Assembly: GCA_905612225.1 (NCBI GenBank)
Contig: CAJQRG010000019.1
Coordinates: 1 to 64,000 of the forward strand
DNA from: Emcibacteraceae bacterium
GTDB taxonomy: Bacteria > Pseudomonadota > Alphaproteobacteria > Sphingomonadales > Emcibacteraceae
Direction of reading: 5' to 3'
DNA: 64,000 nucleotides
The position numbers were made by a program, and so were the translations under genes. The notes beneath the pieces are model-generated. The model had not been told where the DNA came from and did no database searches. It saw only the letters and a program-made list of their open reading frames with translations. Below, one piece after another: positions 1 to 9,010 of the stretch; positions within the stretch are counted from its first letter, which is position 1; each line of letters opens with the position of its first letter.

Positions 1-16
1 TGCAATTTTATACCTA

Positions 17-1048
17 CTATTTGTAGCTAAGCAAATCTTCGAATTTATCATTAAGTATTGGGTATTTTTGCCAATCCTCATGATCAAAATGCCACCATTC
101 GTTATGAACAACACTAAACCCCTCTGCTTCCACTGTAGTTCTAAGTAAATCTCGATGCCATCTTTCAAGTGTTGTGCCACCAAGGTACTGAGGATAGGAA
201 CGGTCGGACATTTCATCATAAGTTCCAACCATTTTTATAACTAAACCTGTGTCTAAGTCATAAAGGGTAAGGTCGACAGCACTACCCATATTATGTTTTG
301 ACCCACCTTCTGGATCTGCAACGAAATTTCGTTCGGCACCTTCCGTTGCATCCCAAAAAATTTTAGTAACATACCAAGGTCGATATGTGTCATGAATGAG
401 CATACCAAAACCCAATTCATTAAGACGTTTATTAGCCCTATTAAGAGCCATTAGAGCCGGCCTTTGAAAAAAACTTTTTGGAAGAGAATAAGTAGCTACG
501 TTAAGAAAATTATTTTTTGTAGCATAGCGGATATCTAATTTTACATTTTCAAGTACCGTAGTTACATCAACAAGGTCCGATTCAAAAAATTCACCAAATT
601 GTTGAGGGGGATCTGCATTTAGAGCTATTTTAGTATACTCCTCAATGCTCTTATCTAGATCAACTTTGAATGTTTCACCATTACCGGGCTCTATAAAATT
701 TCTTGAGTAAGCCTTATCACCTAACATAACAGCAACGGCCTTACCACTCTCATTAACTTGAAAAGAAAATGAAATAAATTTCGATGTAAAGGCTAATGAT
801 GAAGTTTGGATTAGTTTCCAAATTTCTAAATTTTCAATATTTATACCGTCAGCTGGGGGGTTAAAGAGAACTTCCAAGTGTCCCCCATTTTCACGAAAAA
901 GAATTTTTTCATTTTCATAATTATATTCCCCATAATATAATTCCCAATGCTTAGGGGCCGGAAGGGGTTTTTTAACAACTTCCACTTGAGCTGATGCAAG
1001 GGGACCAATCATCAGAGTTATTAAAATAATAAAAATATTATGAACCAT
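17..1048 (-). CDS. Periplasmic D-alanyl-D-alanine dipeptidase, VanX/M15D family, with N-terminal extra domain
   Basis: A zinc dipeptidase expected to hydrolyse D-Ala-D-Ala or similar peptidoglycan dipeptides. Residues 1-20 form a signal peptide ending in SA, so it should act in the periplasm. The M15D domain fills about residues 155-343. It shows Arg223 in a YRP motif, the zinc pair His252 and Asp259 in SKHNMGSAVD, and catalytic Glu317 with zinc ligand His320 in EWWHFDH. Classical VanX is about 200 residues; this protein has about 130 more between the signal and the peptidase. That part contains a stretch (YYGEYNYENEKI, then GGHLEVLFNPP) like the small beta domain found at the C-terminus of many serine beta-lactamase-like proteins. 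An AGGGA Shine-Dalgarno lies upstream of the ATG. No vanH or vanA is near, so dipeptide recycling or nutrition is more likely than glycopeptide resistance. The family call is firm; the substrate is inferred. Confidence 0.85.
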   Translation of the reverse strand: MVHNIFIILITLMIGPLASAQVEVVKKPLPAPKHWELYYGEYNYENEKILFRENGGHLEVLFNPPADGINIENLEIWKLIQTSSLAFTSKFISFSFQVNESGKAVAVMLGDKAYSRNFIEPGNGETFKVDLDKSIEEYTKIALNADPPQQFGEFFESDLVDVTTVLENVKLDIRYATKNNFLNVATYSLPKSFFQRPALMALNRANKRLNELGFGMLIHDTYRPWYVTKIFWDATEGAERNFVADPEGGSKHNMGSAVDLTLYDLDTGLVIKMVGTYDEMSDRSYPQYLGGTTLERWHRDLLRTTVEAEGFSVVHNEWWHFDHEDWQKYPILNDKFEDLLSYK

Positions 1049-1090
1049 ATATAATATTCCCTGTTTTATAAAAACATAATTATATCGTTT

Positions 1091-1585
1091 TTAGTCACGA
1101 TTGTTTGTTATCCAATTGTTAGCTTTGATTTGAATATTTTCTATATCTTCACGCTTCATGTAATTAGTCACTCGCCACATAAATTTACGTGCTTTTTCAA
1201 AGCCCCCGTCCTCAGCAAGGATAAACCAGTAATATGAACCAGTTAAATCATAATCAGTACCACGAGCATTTATCTTCATAGTACCAATATTTCCTTGTGA
1301 TATTGGATGACCTTGCAGGGCTGCTTTCATAAACCAATTATAAGCCAAAATATCATTACGGGGGACAGAGTGTCCCATTGCATACATTATTGCCAAATAG
1401 TATTGTGCCAACATATGGCCATTCTCAGCTTCAGTTTTCAAGTCAAGGTATGCTTCATCGTAACGGTATTCATCGTAAGCAACCTTACCAGTTTCATAGC
1501 TGGCATTTGCCGACATAAATGGCGTTACAACACCAATAATGAGACCAATTTGTAAAAATTTTACGATTTTAGTTTTAAAAATCAT
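1091..1585 (-). CDS. Sel1-repeat periplasmic protein
   Basis: A 164-residue protein with an N-terminal signal peptide (about residues 1-28, hydrophobic core then ANA) followed by Sel1-like repeats. The repeats show the usual alternation of small and aromatic residues, for example AENGHMLAQYYLAIMYAMG and AYNWFMKAALQGHPISQGN. Sel1 repeats are TPR-like helical pairs used for protein-protein contacts. AGGTGA five bases before the ATG is a good ribosome site. It lies 15 bp downstream of another Sel1 gene on the same strand, so the two are probably co-transcribed. No enzymatic motif is seen; partner and role are unknown. Confidence 0.75.
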   Translation of the reverse strand: MIFKTKIVKFLQIGLIIGVVTPFMSANASYETGKVAYDEYRYDEAYLDLKTEAENGHMLAQYYLAIMYAMGHSVPRNDILAYNWFMKAALQGHPISQGNIGTMKINARGTDYDLTGSYYWFILAEDGGFEKARKFMWRVTNYMKREDIENIQIKANNWITNNRD

Positions 1586-1600
1586 TGTTTCACCTAATAG

Positions 1601-1876
1601 TTAAAAGTATTCATAGAGTAGCATTAAGGCCATTGGCGCTTCAGGGTGACCGTTATCTGCAGCTTTCTGAAACCATTCTCCGGCTTTCACATCACTTTGT
1701 TTAACCCCATGGCCATTTTCGTACATAATTCCCAAATTAAATTGCGCGTTTCTATCACCGCCATCTGCAGCTATAGTAAATTCTTTAAACGCTATGCCAT
1801 AAAGGGCCTGAGAATAGGCTATTTCGCCCTTATTATTATCAGCGTGAGCTGAAGTAAAATTTAGAATAGATAACAT
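1601..1876 (-). CDS. Small Sel1-repeat protein, start codon uncertain
   Basis: A small exported Sel1-like protein with about two repeats (FKEFTIAADGGDRNAQFNLG, then GEWFQKAADNGHPEAPMALM). Counted from the first in-frame ATG it has 91 residues, but that ATG has no Shine-Dalgarno and cuts into the signal peptide. In frame upstream the reading continues I-I-K-F-S-T-V-I-L before MLSILNFTSAHA, which would give a normal charged and hydrophobic signal peptide. An AGGG sits seven bases before an ATT codon at 1903-1901. The true start may therefore be a rare AUU (or AUA at 1900), or an ATG lost by mutation. It pairs with the Sel1 gene 15 bp downstream. Confidence 0.6.
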   Translation of the reverse strand: MLSILNFTSAHADNNKGEIAYSQALYGIAFKEFTIAADGGDRNAQFNLGIMYENGHGVKQSDVKAGEWFQKAADNGHPEAPMALMLLYEYF

Positions 1877-1984
1877 TAAGATTACTGTTGAAAATTTTAT
1901 AATTATTTTTCCCTATAAATAAACTTGTCCAACTTTAAGTTATAGTTAACGATCTACTTTTTCAATAATAATCAGACAAGTACT

Positions 1985-4189
1985 TTAAAAAGTTCCTTGT
2001 AGTGAAACTCTTAGCTCTATAGGTCTTCTATTAAATTTTTCTTGGCGTTCTTTAAGGTCAGAAAATCTGATGTGATCATTGTATATATAATATTTAGAGC
2101 TTCCACGATTTTTAGTAAGGCCCTCACCCTCAATCCGCAGTTTATATTTTGAAAAGATTGTTTTTTCTGCAAATATTTTAATATTAGCTGCAGGACTGTT
2201 GGGCCAATAATAAGTTATATAATGTCGGGAACTATCACTTCTTGCGCTAAAGTCAAAACCGTAAGTAACTTTGTATGCTGATATGTCATGACGGAAATTA
2301 ATATCTACTCGATGGTCAGAATGGCGGTCGAAATTTCGCATCAAACCAGTAAATTGATCTTTCGTTCGCCTACGCTCATATATATAGTTAATACTTAGTG
2401 TAGCATCAGGAACTCCTATAAACCCTAACCGTAAATTGCTTTTTAGTTTTACACCATAGCCCTTGGCTGTTGGGATATTTCCTGACTTTGCGGAGTAACT
2501 ATTACCAGTATCATCAACGTAATCACGCAGTGCCCTAGTCGGAGGTAGAGCAAAAAAATTATCCACTCCAATTGGATTGTTCTTAGCATCAACGTACATA
2601 GTAAAATCAGTTGAGGAAATATGGTCCGAATACTTACGGTAAAACAGCTCGCCTTCAAAGGATCCCTTATCATTTAAAAGGCGGTGTTCAAAGGTAACGG
2701 CAAAATCCCAAGTTTGTTCAGGGCGGATTTTAGTATTACCTTCTCTATATAACAATTCTTGAGGGTCAAAACGTGTAACAAAATTATTAAAATTTAATTG
2801 ACTTACTTTTTTTTCAAGTAAAATTCTAAGTTGATCCTGGGAGGATAAATCATAGCGAAAGTTCACTCTTGGCTTTAAGTATGTAAAACTTGTATTTCGC
2901 CGATCAACCCTACCACCTTGTAGTATATTATCAGCAACTATTTTAGAAAACTCAGAAGTCAGCGAACTTTGCAAAGTGATGGATGGTGATATATTATAGC
3001 TGTGGTTGGCAAAAATTTCATAACGGTTTTCCTTTATTTTAACATTGTCACTGCTATCTAGGAAAAGATTACTCGTAATGTTAGAGCGGTCATAGTTTTT
3101 GAAAACTTTATCAAATTTATTAATTGCCACCTCTCCGCCAAATTCAATAGACTGCGCAGCAGTAAGTTTTTTAGTGAGTGATGCGCGAATGATCCCCTCG
3201 CTACGATCTTCATCTGTAATATCCCGAGTATATTCGTATTTATCAGCACTTTTACCTTTGAAACGAAATACTGTTTGATCGAGTTTACTTTGATTAATGA
3301 CAAATAAAGTTTTCAAAGCTCCTAAATATTCTAAATTTTTAGAATAGTCACCACCAACTTCCCATTTATTATCATCACGATCAGTATTCCAAAATATAGG
3401 TCTTAAAGTATCGCTGGTTTTGTCCCTATATTCCTTACCGTTTACTCCGTTTGGTTCATAAAGACCATTTAAACGAAGGCGACCACCATCTTTAAATTCA
3501 TATTCAATATTGGTATTTAATTTATGACCAAAACGGTCAAAATTTCCTTTAAGTGTTTGTTGAGACTGAAGTAAGTTGGTTGGGCCATAAAATTTTTCAT
3601 TGCCAGTAAAGAAAAAATCATTGTTCTGCCGCTCATAACTAAGTGTGTAATCTAGCTCTCCTGCTGACCCACTGTGAGAAACAAGAAATTCGGGAACAAA
3701 ATTATGGTTTACTGTATATTCCCCCTTTACCTTCCAAAACGTAGTCGACGTTGAGACCCCCTCGAGCATTATTATATTTATTACAAGCCCCTGACTTTGA
3801 ACATCAAGACCACTAGCTGCTCCTCGGATCAGTTCGACTCTTTCAACTTGAGTTGCTGAAACTCTAGAAAGAGTATCATTAATATTATTAGCTTTACCGG
3901 CGAGACGTTTACCATCCATCAATATCTGATCCCCGCCAGAACCAAACCCCCTTTGACCTCCGCCTCCGCTATATGCGGCCCTTCGGGCTTGCTGTTGATT
4001 TTTATTAAGAATATCAGGAACGCCTGGCACTGCCATTAACATATCTAAAAGGGTTACAGGGTTGAAACTATCAAAGTAATTTTGATCGTAAATAACCACA
4101 GATGAACTCGAAGCTCTATCCTCAGCAGCAAATACTGTCACAGTCATATAAGTTGAGAGCATTAAAGCAGCTAAAATATAAATTTTCAT
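1985..4189 (-). CDS. TonB-dependent outer-membrane receptor (paralogue A)
   Basis: A 734-residue TonB-dependent receptor. A signal peptide ends near VFAAED. The plug domain follows: VTLLDMLMAVPGVPDIL, a glycine-rich stretch, GFGSGGDQILMDGKRLAGKA, then VERVELIRGAASGLDVQSQG. The rest is a beta barrel of alternating strands ending in a typical aromatic terminus (RVSLQGTF). The substrate cannot be read from sequence. It lies directly downstream of a close paralogue with the same architecture and many shared phrases (for example ITLQSSLTSEFSKI versus LVLQSSLTTEFSQI), so the pair arose by tandem duplication. I chose the ATG at 4189 (MKIYILAALML); the reading frame extends to a TTG at 4201 without a better ribosome site. 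Confidence 0.88.
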   Translation of the reverse strand: MKIYILAALMLSTYMTVTVFAAEDRASSSSVVIYDQNYFDSFNPVTLLDMLMAVPGVPDILNKNQQQARRAAYSGGGGQRGFGSGGDQILMDGKRLAGKANNINDTLSRVSATQVERVELIRGAASGLDVQSQGLVINIIMLEGVSTSTTFWKVKGEYTVNHNFVPEFLVSHSGSAGELDYTLSYERQNNDFFFTGNEKFYGPTNLLQSQQTLKGNFDRFGHKLNTNIEYEFKDGGRLRLNGLYEPNGVNGKEYRDKTSDTLRPIFWNTDRDDNKWEVGGDYSKNLEYLGALKTLFVINQSKLDQTVFRFKGKSADKYEYTRDITDEDRSEGIIRASLTKKLTAAQSIEFGGEVAINKFDKVFKNYDRSNITSNLFLDSSDNVKIKENRYEIFANHSYNISPSITLQSSLTSEFSKIVADNILQGGRVDRRNTSFTYLKPRVNFRYDLSSQDQLRILLEKKVSQLNFNNFVTRFDPQELLYREGNTKIRPEQTWDFAVTFEHRLLNDKGSFEGELFYRKYSDHISSTDFTMYVDAKNNPIGVDNFFALPPTRALRDYVDDTGNSYSAKSGNIPTAKGYGVKLKSNLRLGFIGVPDATLSINYIYERRRTKDQFTGLMRNFDRHSDHRVDINFRHDISAYKVTYGFDFSARSDSSRHYITYYWPNSPAANIKIFAEKTIFSKYKLRIEGEGLTKNRGSSKYYIYNDHIRFSDLKERQEKFNRRPIELRVSLQGTF

Positions 4190-4282
4190 GTAACTTATCA
4201 ATAATTGAAGAAATGGTTCAAACGGATATAGACAAACTAGACTTGTAAATCAATGGTATATTACATTGTACGTAAAATATAT

Positions 4283-6523
4283 TTAGAACGTACCTTGGAT
4301 TGAAATTTCCAATTCTCTTGGTACCGTAGTTTGTCTTTTTTCACGTGAGGAAAGGCTATTAATGCGTATGTGATCTGAATAAATATATCGGGACGAAGTC
4401 CCCCGTTTTTGAGTTAACTGTTTAGCGTCAATTCTGACCTTAATACCATCAAAAATATTATATTCTGCAAAAACGCTGACATTTGCCTGAGGATTATAGG
4501 GTTGGTAATATCTTATGTCATGGTTTGCACCATTACTGCTGAATGAAACACGACCACCATAAGACAGGCCGAAGTTAGTTAGGTCATGACGATAATTCAA
4601 ATCCCATATATGATCTGATGAACGTGAAAAAGAACGTTCTAGGCGTGTAAATTGATCAATAATCTTTGATTTCTCAAATGTATATTTAGCACTGAGCACT
4701 GCATCCTTTAGACCGACAGAACCAAGGCGGTAACTACCTTTAAGATTAAAGCCATATGAACTCGCCTTCCCAACATTTCCAGATTTAGAAATAAACCCTG
4801 ACCCCGTGTCCTTTATGTATGAGCGGACAGCAGTGTTGGGTGGCAAAGCAAAGAAAGCCTCTCTTCCAACAGATGTGAAACCTAAATCAACATACTTAGT
4901 AAAATCAGTTCGGACAATCTTATCGGTAAAATTGCGGTAAAATCCTTCAATTTCTATAGAGCCACCATCATTTGCAAAACGATGCTCGTATGCAGTTAAA
5001 AATTCCCAAATTTGCTCAGGCCTGATGTTCGTATTCCCATACTTAAACTCTTCTGTTCTTTGATCGTAACGTGTAACGAAGCTATTGAAGTTTAGTTGAC
5101 TTACTTTTTTCTCAATAGTTGCCCGAATTTGATTGCGGGGGGTTACATCATAACGGAGATTTATACGTGGTTTAATATAAGTAAAACTAGTATTGCGACG
5201 GCTTATAGCTGCATCTGGCAGCACATTATCCGCAATAATCTGAGAAAATTCTGTGGTAAGGCTACTTTGTAGAACTAATGAATTCGATATGTTAAACGTA
5301 TGATTAGCAAAAACTTCATAACGATTTTCTTTAATTTTAACGTTATCGGCAGCAACAGTAGCATATGGATTCGAAGCTAATACGCGATTTTTGCTATCAA
5401 AACTTTTATTAAAAGCATTAAACGCAGCCTCCCCACCCAACTCAATAGTTTGCGAAGTATTAAGAGTTTTTGAAATTGACGCACGAAGTATTTTTTCTTT
5501 TTTTATTTCAACAGTTCTTTCAACAGTATAAATAAATGGAGCAGTACTGATATCCTGACTACGGTTTACAGATTGGTCATCTTTACTTCTATTGGCCACA
5601 AATACAGCTTTAAAACGACCAATTTTACCAAAATTTTTAGTATAATCTCCACCAAACTCCCACTGCCCTTGATCTTCTTTGTTTCTCCATAAAAGGTTAG
5701 ATGCACTGTTGCCTGTCCGCACACGTCCTTGATCATAATTCTGATCGCCAGTTTTAAACAACCCGTTTAAGCGCAAAACTGCACTGTCTTCAAAATTATA
5801 AGTAAGGTTCGAGTTGAAGTTTAAACTTTTTTGTAGGAATGTGGTTCCAATAATTCTATCGCCGGTTTTTAAGTCTGAGGTATCATAAAATTGATTTTTT
5901 TCTGTGTTAAAACTTTTATTACTTGCGCGCTCAGCACTAAATACATAATCGAGTTTATTTTTTGAACCGCTGTGGGATAATAAAAATTCCAACCCGGGGG
6001 AATGTCCCTGCTTTGTTTCAGAGGTAATATTCCAAAAAGTTGTAGATTTAGGTGCCCCTTCAGAGAGGAGTATATTAATTACCAGACCCTGACTTTGAAC
6101 ATCCAAACCACCTGCAGCACCTCTGATCAATTCTATTTTTTCCACAGAAATAGCTGAAATCCGCCCAAGGGTGTCATTAATATTGTTACTTTTACCCGCA
6201 AGACGCTTGCCATCAATAAGAATTTGATCACCCCCTGAACCAAATCCTCGTGATCCACGACTTTGACCACCTCCTCCATTACCCTGACGACTGGCATTAA
6301 GAATTTCAGGTGCACCTGGCACACGCTGAAGCATGTCGAGAAGAGTTACGGGAGCATAAAGTTCAAAAAACTGTTTTTCGTAAGTAACAATTGATGCATC
6401 ACTGGTTGTCTTTGTTGTTTGCGCTGCAAAAGAGGGATTAATGAAAAAGTTAGCGGTAAATAAAACTTGTAAAATTATATTTTTTTTACTTAGTATAGTT
6501 TTAGTTAATAGGCCAGGCAGCAT
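4283..6523 (-). CDS. TonB-dependent outer-membrane receptor (paralogue B)
   Basis: A 746-residue TonB-dependent receptor, first gene of the tandem pair. It has a long signal region ending near PSFAAQ. The plug carries VTLLDMLQRVPGAPEIL, a Gly/Gln/Ser-rich insert, GFGSGGDQILIDGKRLAGKS and VEKIELIRGAAGGLDVQSQG. The barrel ends LEISIQGTF. The plug is more conserved with its neighbour than the barrel loops, as expected if the two receptors diverged for related but different ligands. The gap between the two genes is about 90 bp, with no clear terminator, so read-through is likely. The upstream side is a divergent intergenic region shared with a serine hydrolase gene. Confidence 0.88.
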   Translation of the reverse strand: MLPGLLTKTILSKKNIILQVLFTANFFINPSFAAQTTKTTSDASIVTYEKQFFELYAPVTLLDMLQRVPGAPEILNASRQGNGGGGQSRGSRGFGSGGDQILIDGKRLAGKSNNINDTLGRISAISVEKIELIRGAAGGLDVQSQGLVINILLSEGAPKSTTFWNITSETKQGHSPGLEFLLSHSGSKNKLDYVFSAERASNKSFNTEKNQFYDTSDLKTGDRIIGTTFLQKSLNFNSNLTYNFEDSAVLRLNGLFKTGDQNYDQGRVRTGNSASNLLWRNKEDQGQWEFGGDYTKNFGKIGRFKAVFVANRSKDDQSVNRSQDISTAPFIYTVERTVEIKKEKILRASISKTLNTSQTIELGGEAAFNAFNKSFDSKNRVLASNPYATVAADNVKIKENRYEVFANHTFNISNSLVLQSSLTTEFSQIIADNVLPDAAISRRNTSFTYIKPRINLRYDVTPRNQIRATIEKKVSQLNFNSFVTRYDQRTEEFKYGNTNIRPEQIWEFLTAYEHRFANDGGSIEIEGFYRNFTDKIVRTDFTKYVDLGFTSVGREAFFALPPNTAVRSYIKDTGSGFISKSGNVGKASSYGFNLKGSYRLGSVGLKDAVLSAKYTFEKSKIIDQFTRLERSFSRSSDHIWDLNYRHDLTNFGLSYGGRVSFSSNGANHDIRYYQPYNPQANVSVFAEYNIFDGIKVRIDAKQLTQKRGTSSRYIYSDHIRINSLSSREKRQTTVPRELEISIQGTF

Positions 6524-6850
6524 TATTGTAATTCCATATTATAAAACAAAAGAGAATGTTATATTGTACTAATGCTAATAGCTCTAAAACACAATACTTA
6601 ATGACTGTTATTATACGTAATTATTCATAAAACCCTGCACAATTATTATCTATTAAAATAATAAAAAAAGAGACAGTACTTTTACGTACCGATAGACCAT
6701 GTTGGATTTTATAATCGTAAATTTTCTAAGTTAAATAATATGTCAAATATAGCTTTATAGTTTTTTATTAAAATATATTTTACTTTGTAAATCAAAACAT
6801 CACTATTAGTATCTAAAGAGCGAATATACATAGATATTTATGAGGATAAT
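6524..6850. other. Divergent intergenic region between a TonB receptor and a serine hydrolase
   Basis: This very AT-rich stretch separates the start of the TonB-dependent receptor from the start of the divergent serine hydrolase, so it must hold promoters for both. I see no reading frame that resembles a protein and no strong hairpin. The only clear element is the GAGGA ribosome site directly before the hydrolase ATG. Confidence 0.5.
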
Positions 6851-8410
6851 ATGCTGCAAAAATTCATGAAAAAAATACTCATTTTAATTTCCTTGTATTT
6901 AGTTTTATCAATTCCAGTTTTCTCAAGAGATTTAGACGAAAAAGAACTAGACGCTTTTGTTAAAACTGCGATGGAGCGTTTTAAAATACCTGGTATCGCA
7001 ATTGGCATAATAAAAGATAATAAAATACGCCATCTAAAGGGTTACGGTGTCAGAGATATTAACCAAAACGAATTAATTGATGCAGATACTATGTATTCTA
7101 TTGCTTCGAATAGTAAAGCTTTTACCGCCTCAGCTATAGCTATCCTCGTTGATGATGGCGTAATTAATTGGGATGACAAGGTAATTGATTACCTTCCCAA
7201 CTTCAGAATGATGGATCCCTGGATAACAGCAGAGTTCACAATACGTGATTTATTAACACATAGAAGCGGCCTAGGTCTCGGTGCCGGTGATTTGATGTTC
7301 TGGCCTTCGACGGGTGTGACGAGAGAAGAAATAGTAAAAAATGTTCGATATCTTAAAATGGTTAGTGGTTTTAGAGCGAAGTACGCATACGATAACACCC
7401 TTTATGTGGTTGCCGGTGAAGTAATCTCTGCTGCAAGCGATATGTCTTATGAAGACTTTGTGCAAACCCGAATTATGAATCAACTTTCTATAAGTAATGG
7501 ATGTAAGGCGGATATTACAAAAATTTCTAATAATGACAATATAGCCACCCCGCATGTAAATATAGATGGAGAGTTAAGGGTAGCAAGTCGTTTAAATAAG
7601 CCCGGTGAACCCATGGTAATTGCCGCCGCAGGAGGAATTCAGTGCAGCGCAAGAGCAATGTTGAAATGGCTTAATATCCACCTAAGCGATGGTGCTGGTC
7701 TTATTTCCAAGACGCAACATGAAGAAATGTTGTCACCACAGACAATAATTCCAGTTAGTCAAACTGATAAAAGCTGGTATGGAACCAACTTTACTGCATA
7801 TGGCCTTGGGTTTAGGTTAAAGGACTATCATGGCATTAAACATGTTTCCCACACTGGAGGTTTACTTGGCATGTTAACCTATGTGGTAATGATCCCCGAC
7901 CAAAACCTGGGAGTTGTGGTTTTAACCAATCAAGAGAACGGTTCTGCTATGCGTGCGATTATGGAAAATATTCTTCAGGTATACCTTGATACAGGAAATG
8001 TTGACTGGGCTGATAGATTTGCAAAAATTCGTGAACAAAATATTGCACGTGCCACTAAAAAAGTTAAGGAAGAACAAAAAAGTAATCAACCAAAGTCAGT
8101 GTTGCCACTTGAGGATTATACAGGTCTTTATCGGGATAAGTGGTTCGGGGATGTTAGTATTTCGATGAAAGGCAACTTACTTTATTTCACAGCACAGAAA
8201 TCGCTAAAACTTAGAGGACCCCTTAACCTATTTAAGTTTAATACATTTAAAGTAAGGTGGACTGACCGTAGCTTTAATGCAGATGCTTATGCAATTTTTA
8301 GCACAGATTTTGAAGGAAAAGTAAACGGGTTGAAAATGAAAGCCATTTCACCACTAACTGATTTTAGTTATGATTTTCATGATCTTAATTTTATTAAGGT
8401 AGCAGAGTAG
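6851..8410 (+). CDS. Secreted serine hydrolase, beta-lactamase/penicillin-binding-protein fold, with DUF3471-like C-terminus
   Basis: A class C beta-lactamase-like serine hydrolase (519 residues). Hydrophobic residues 8-22 and the VFS site suggest export. The three active-site motifs are visible: SxxK as SNSK at 86-89, YxN as YDN at 180-182, and HTGG at 334-337 in place of the KTG box. About residues 410-515 form the small C-terminal beta domain seen in many family members (LEDYTGLYRDKWFGDVSISM). Members include D-aminopeptidases, esterases and peptidoglycan-active enzymes; true beta-lactamases of class C usually have KTG and are shorter, so resistance should not be assumed. GAGGA six bases before the ATG supports the start. 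It is transcribed away from the TonB receptors. Confidence 0.85.
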   Translation: MLQKFMKKILILISLYLVLSIPVFSRDLDEKELDAFVKTAMERFKIPGIAIGIIKDNKIRHLKGYGVRDINQNELIDADTMYSIASNSKAFTASAIAILVDDGVINWDDKVIDYLPNFRMMDPWITAEFTIRDLLTHRSGLGLGAGDLMFWPSTGVTREEIVKNVRYLKMVSGFRAKYAYDNTLYVVAGEVISAASDMSYEDFVQTRIMNQLSISNGCKADITKISNNDNIATPHVNIDGELRVASRLNKPGEPMVIAAAGGIQCSARAMLKWLNIHLSDGAGLISKTQHEEMLSPQTIIPVSQTDKSWYGTNFTAYGLGFRLKDYHGIKHVSHTGGLLGMLTYVVMIPDQNLGVVVLTNQENGSAMRAIMENILQVYLDTGNVDWADRFAKIREQNIARATKKVKEEQKSNQPKSVLPLEDYTGLYRDKWFGDVSISMKGNLLYFTAQKSLKLRGPLNLFKFNTFKVRWTDRSFNADAYAIFSTDFEGKVNGLKMKAISPLTDFSYDFHDLNFIKVAE

Positions 8411-8455
8411 GTCTTTTTTGAAAACTATTTTTTAATAGACTTATAAAATACTCTA

Positions 8456-8950
8456 TCAGTCCTCCAATATCTCTCGTTCACTTTTGAGGTTGCGAATATA
8501 AGCTTTTTCTTGAGTAAACTTTTCTGGAAAGCGAGCTTTAAGTTTATTAATATTAGTCTCTGCCACCTGAGAAAAGTCAGTATCCAGTTCTCTAAATAAC
8601 ATGGCAAGATACCAAAGAAGATCACCGGCTTCTTCTTTTAAATTAACTTCATCAAAATTTCCTACCTCTGCTGCCTTCAATAGTGCTTCACTAATTTCAC
8701 CGGCCTCGGTACAAAGCCCATAAATTGCATGAACTATATTACCGTTTAAGCCTTTAATAGAAAAAGCATCAATATCACCGCTAGCAACCTGTTTTCCTTT
8801 ACCGTAAAAAAGACGCCTTTTTTGATTATCTAATATTTCACCCGTAGCAGAAAATCTTTCAAAGGCTTCTTTCACTTCGATTTTTGTAACTTTATCAGTA
8901 TAATAATTGTTTGAGGCAGTGCGTTGACTATCGATTAAATATTTTTTCAT
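8456..8950 (-). CDS. MazG-like nucleotide pyrophosphohydrolase
   Basis: A 164-residue all-alpha NTP pyrophosphohydrolase of the MazG type, expected to cleave nucleoside triphosphates to monophosphates and pyrophosphate. The metal-binding core is visible as YGLCTEAGEISEALLK followed by NLKEEAGDLLWYLAML, the EExxE...ExxD pattern of the family. The end (INKLKARFPEKFTQEKA) is typical of short, single-domain and phage-like members. I placed the start at the ATG with AGGA five bases upstream; the frame extends to a TTG touching the previous stop, but without a ribosome site. It lies 60 bp downstream of a PLP decarboxylase on the same strand. The cellular substrate is unknown. Confidence 0.82.
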   Translation of the reverse strand: MKKYLIDSQRTASNNYYTDKVTKIEVKEAFERFSATGEILDNQKRRLFYGKGKQVASGDIDAFSIKGLNGNIVHAIYGLCTEAGEISEALLKAAEVGNFDEVNLKEEAGDLLWYLAMLFRELDTDFSQVAETNINKLKARFPEKFTQEKAYIRNLKSEREILED

Positions 8951-9010
8951 CGTTATCCTAAATAAATTGTGATCATATTTGCATTTAATTTCGATTAAAA
9001 ACCCTGGCAA

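Noticed and set aside
17-1048. Vancomycin resistance (vanX)
   Set aside because: No vanH, vanA or regulators, and the protein is exported. Dipeptide turnover is more likely.
6851-8410. A true class C beta-lactamase
   Set aside because: The third motif is HTGG rather than KTG and the protein has an extra C-terminal domain; the wider serine-hydrolase family fits better.
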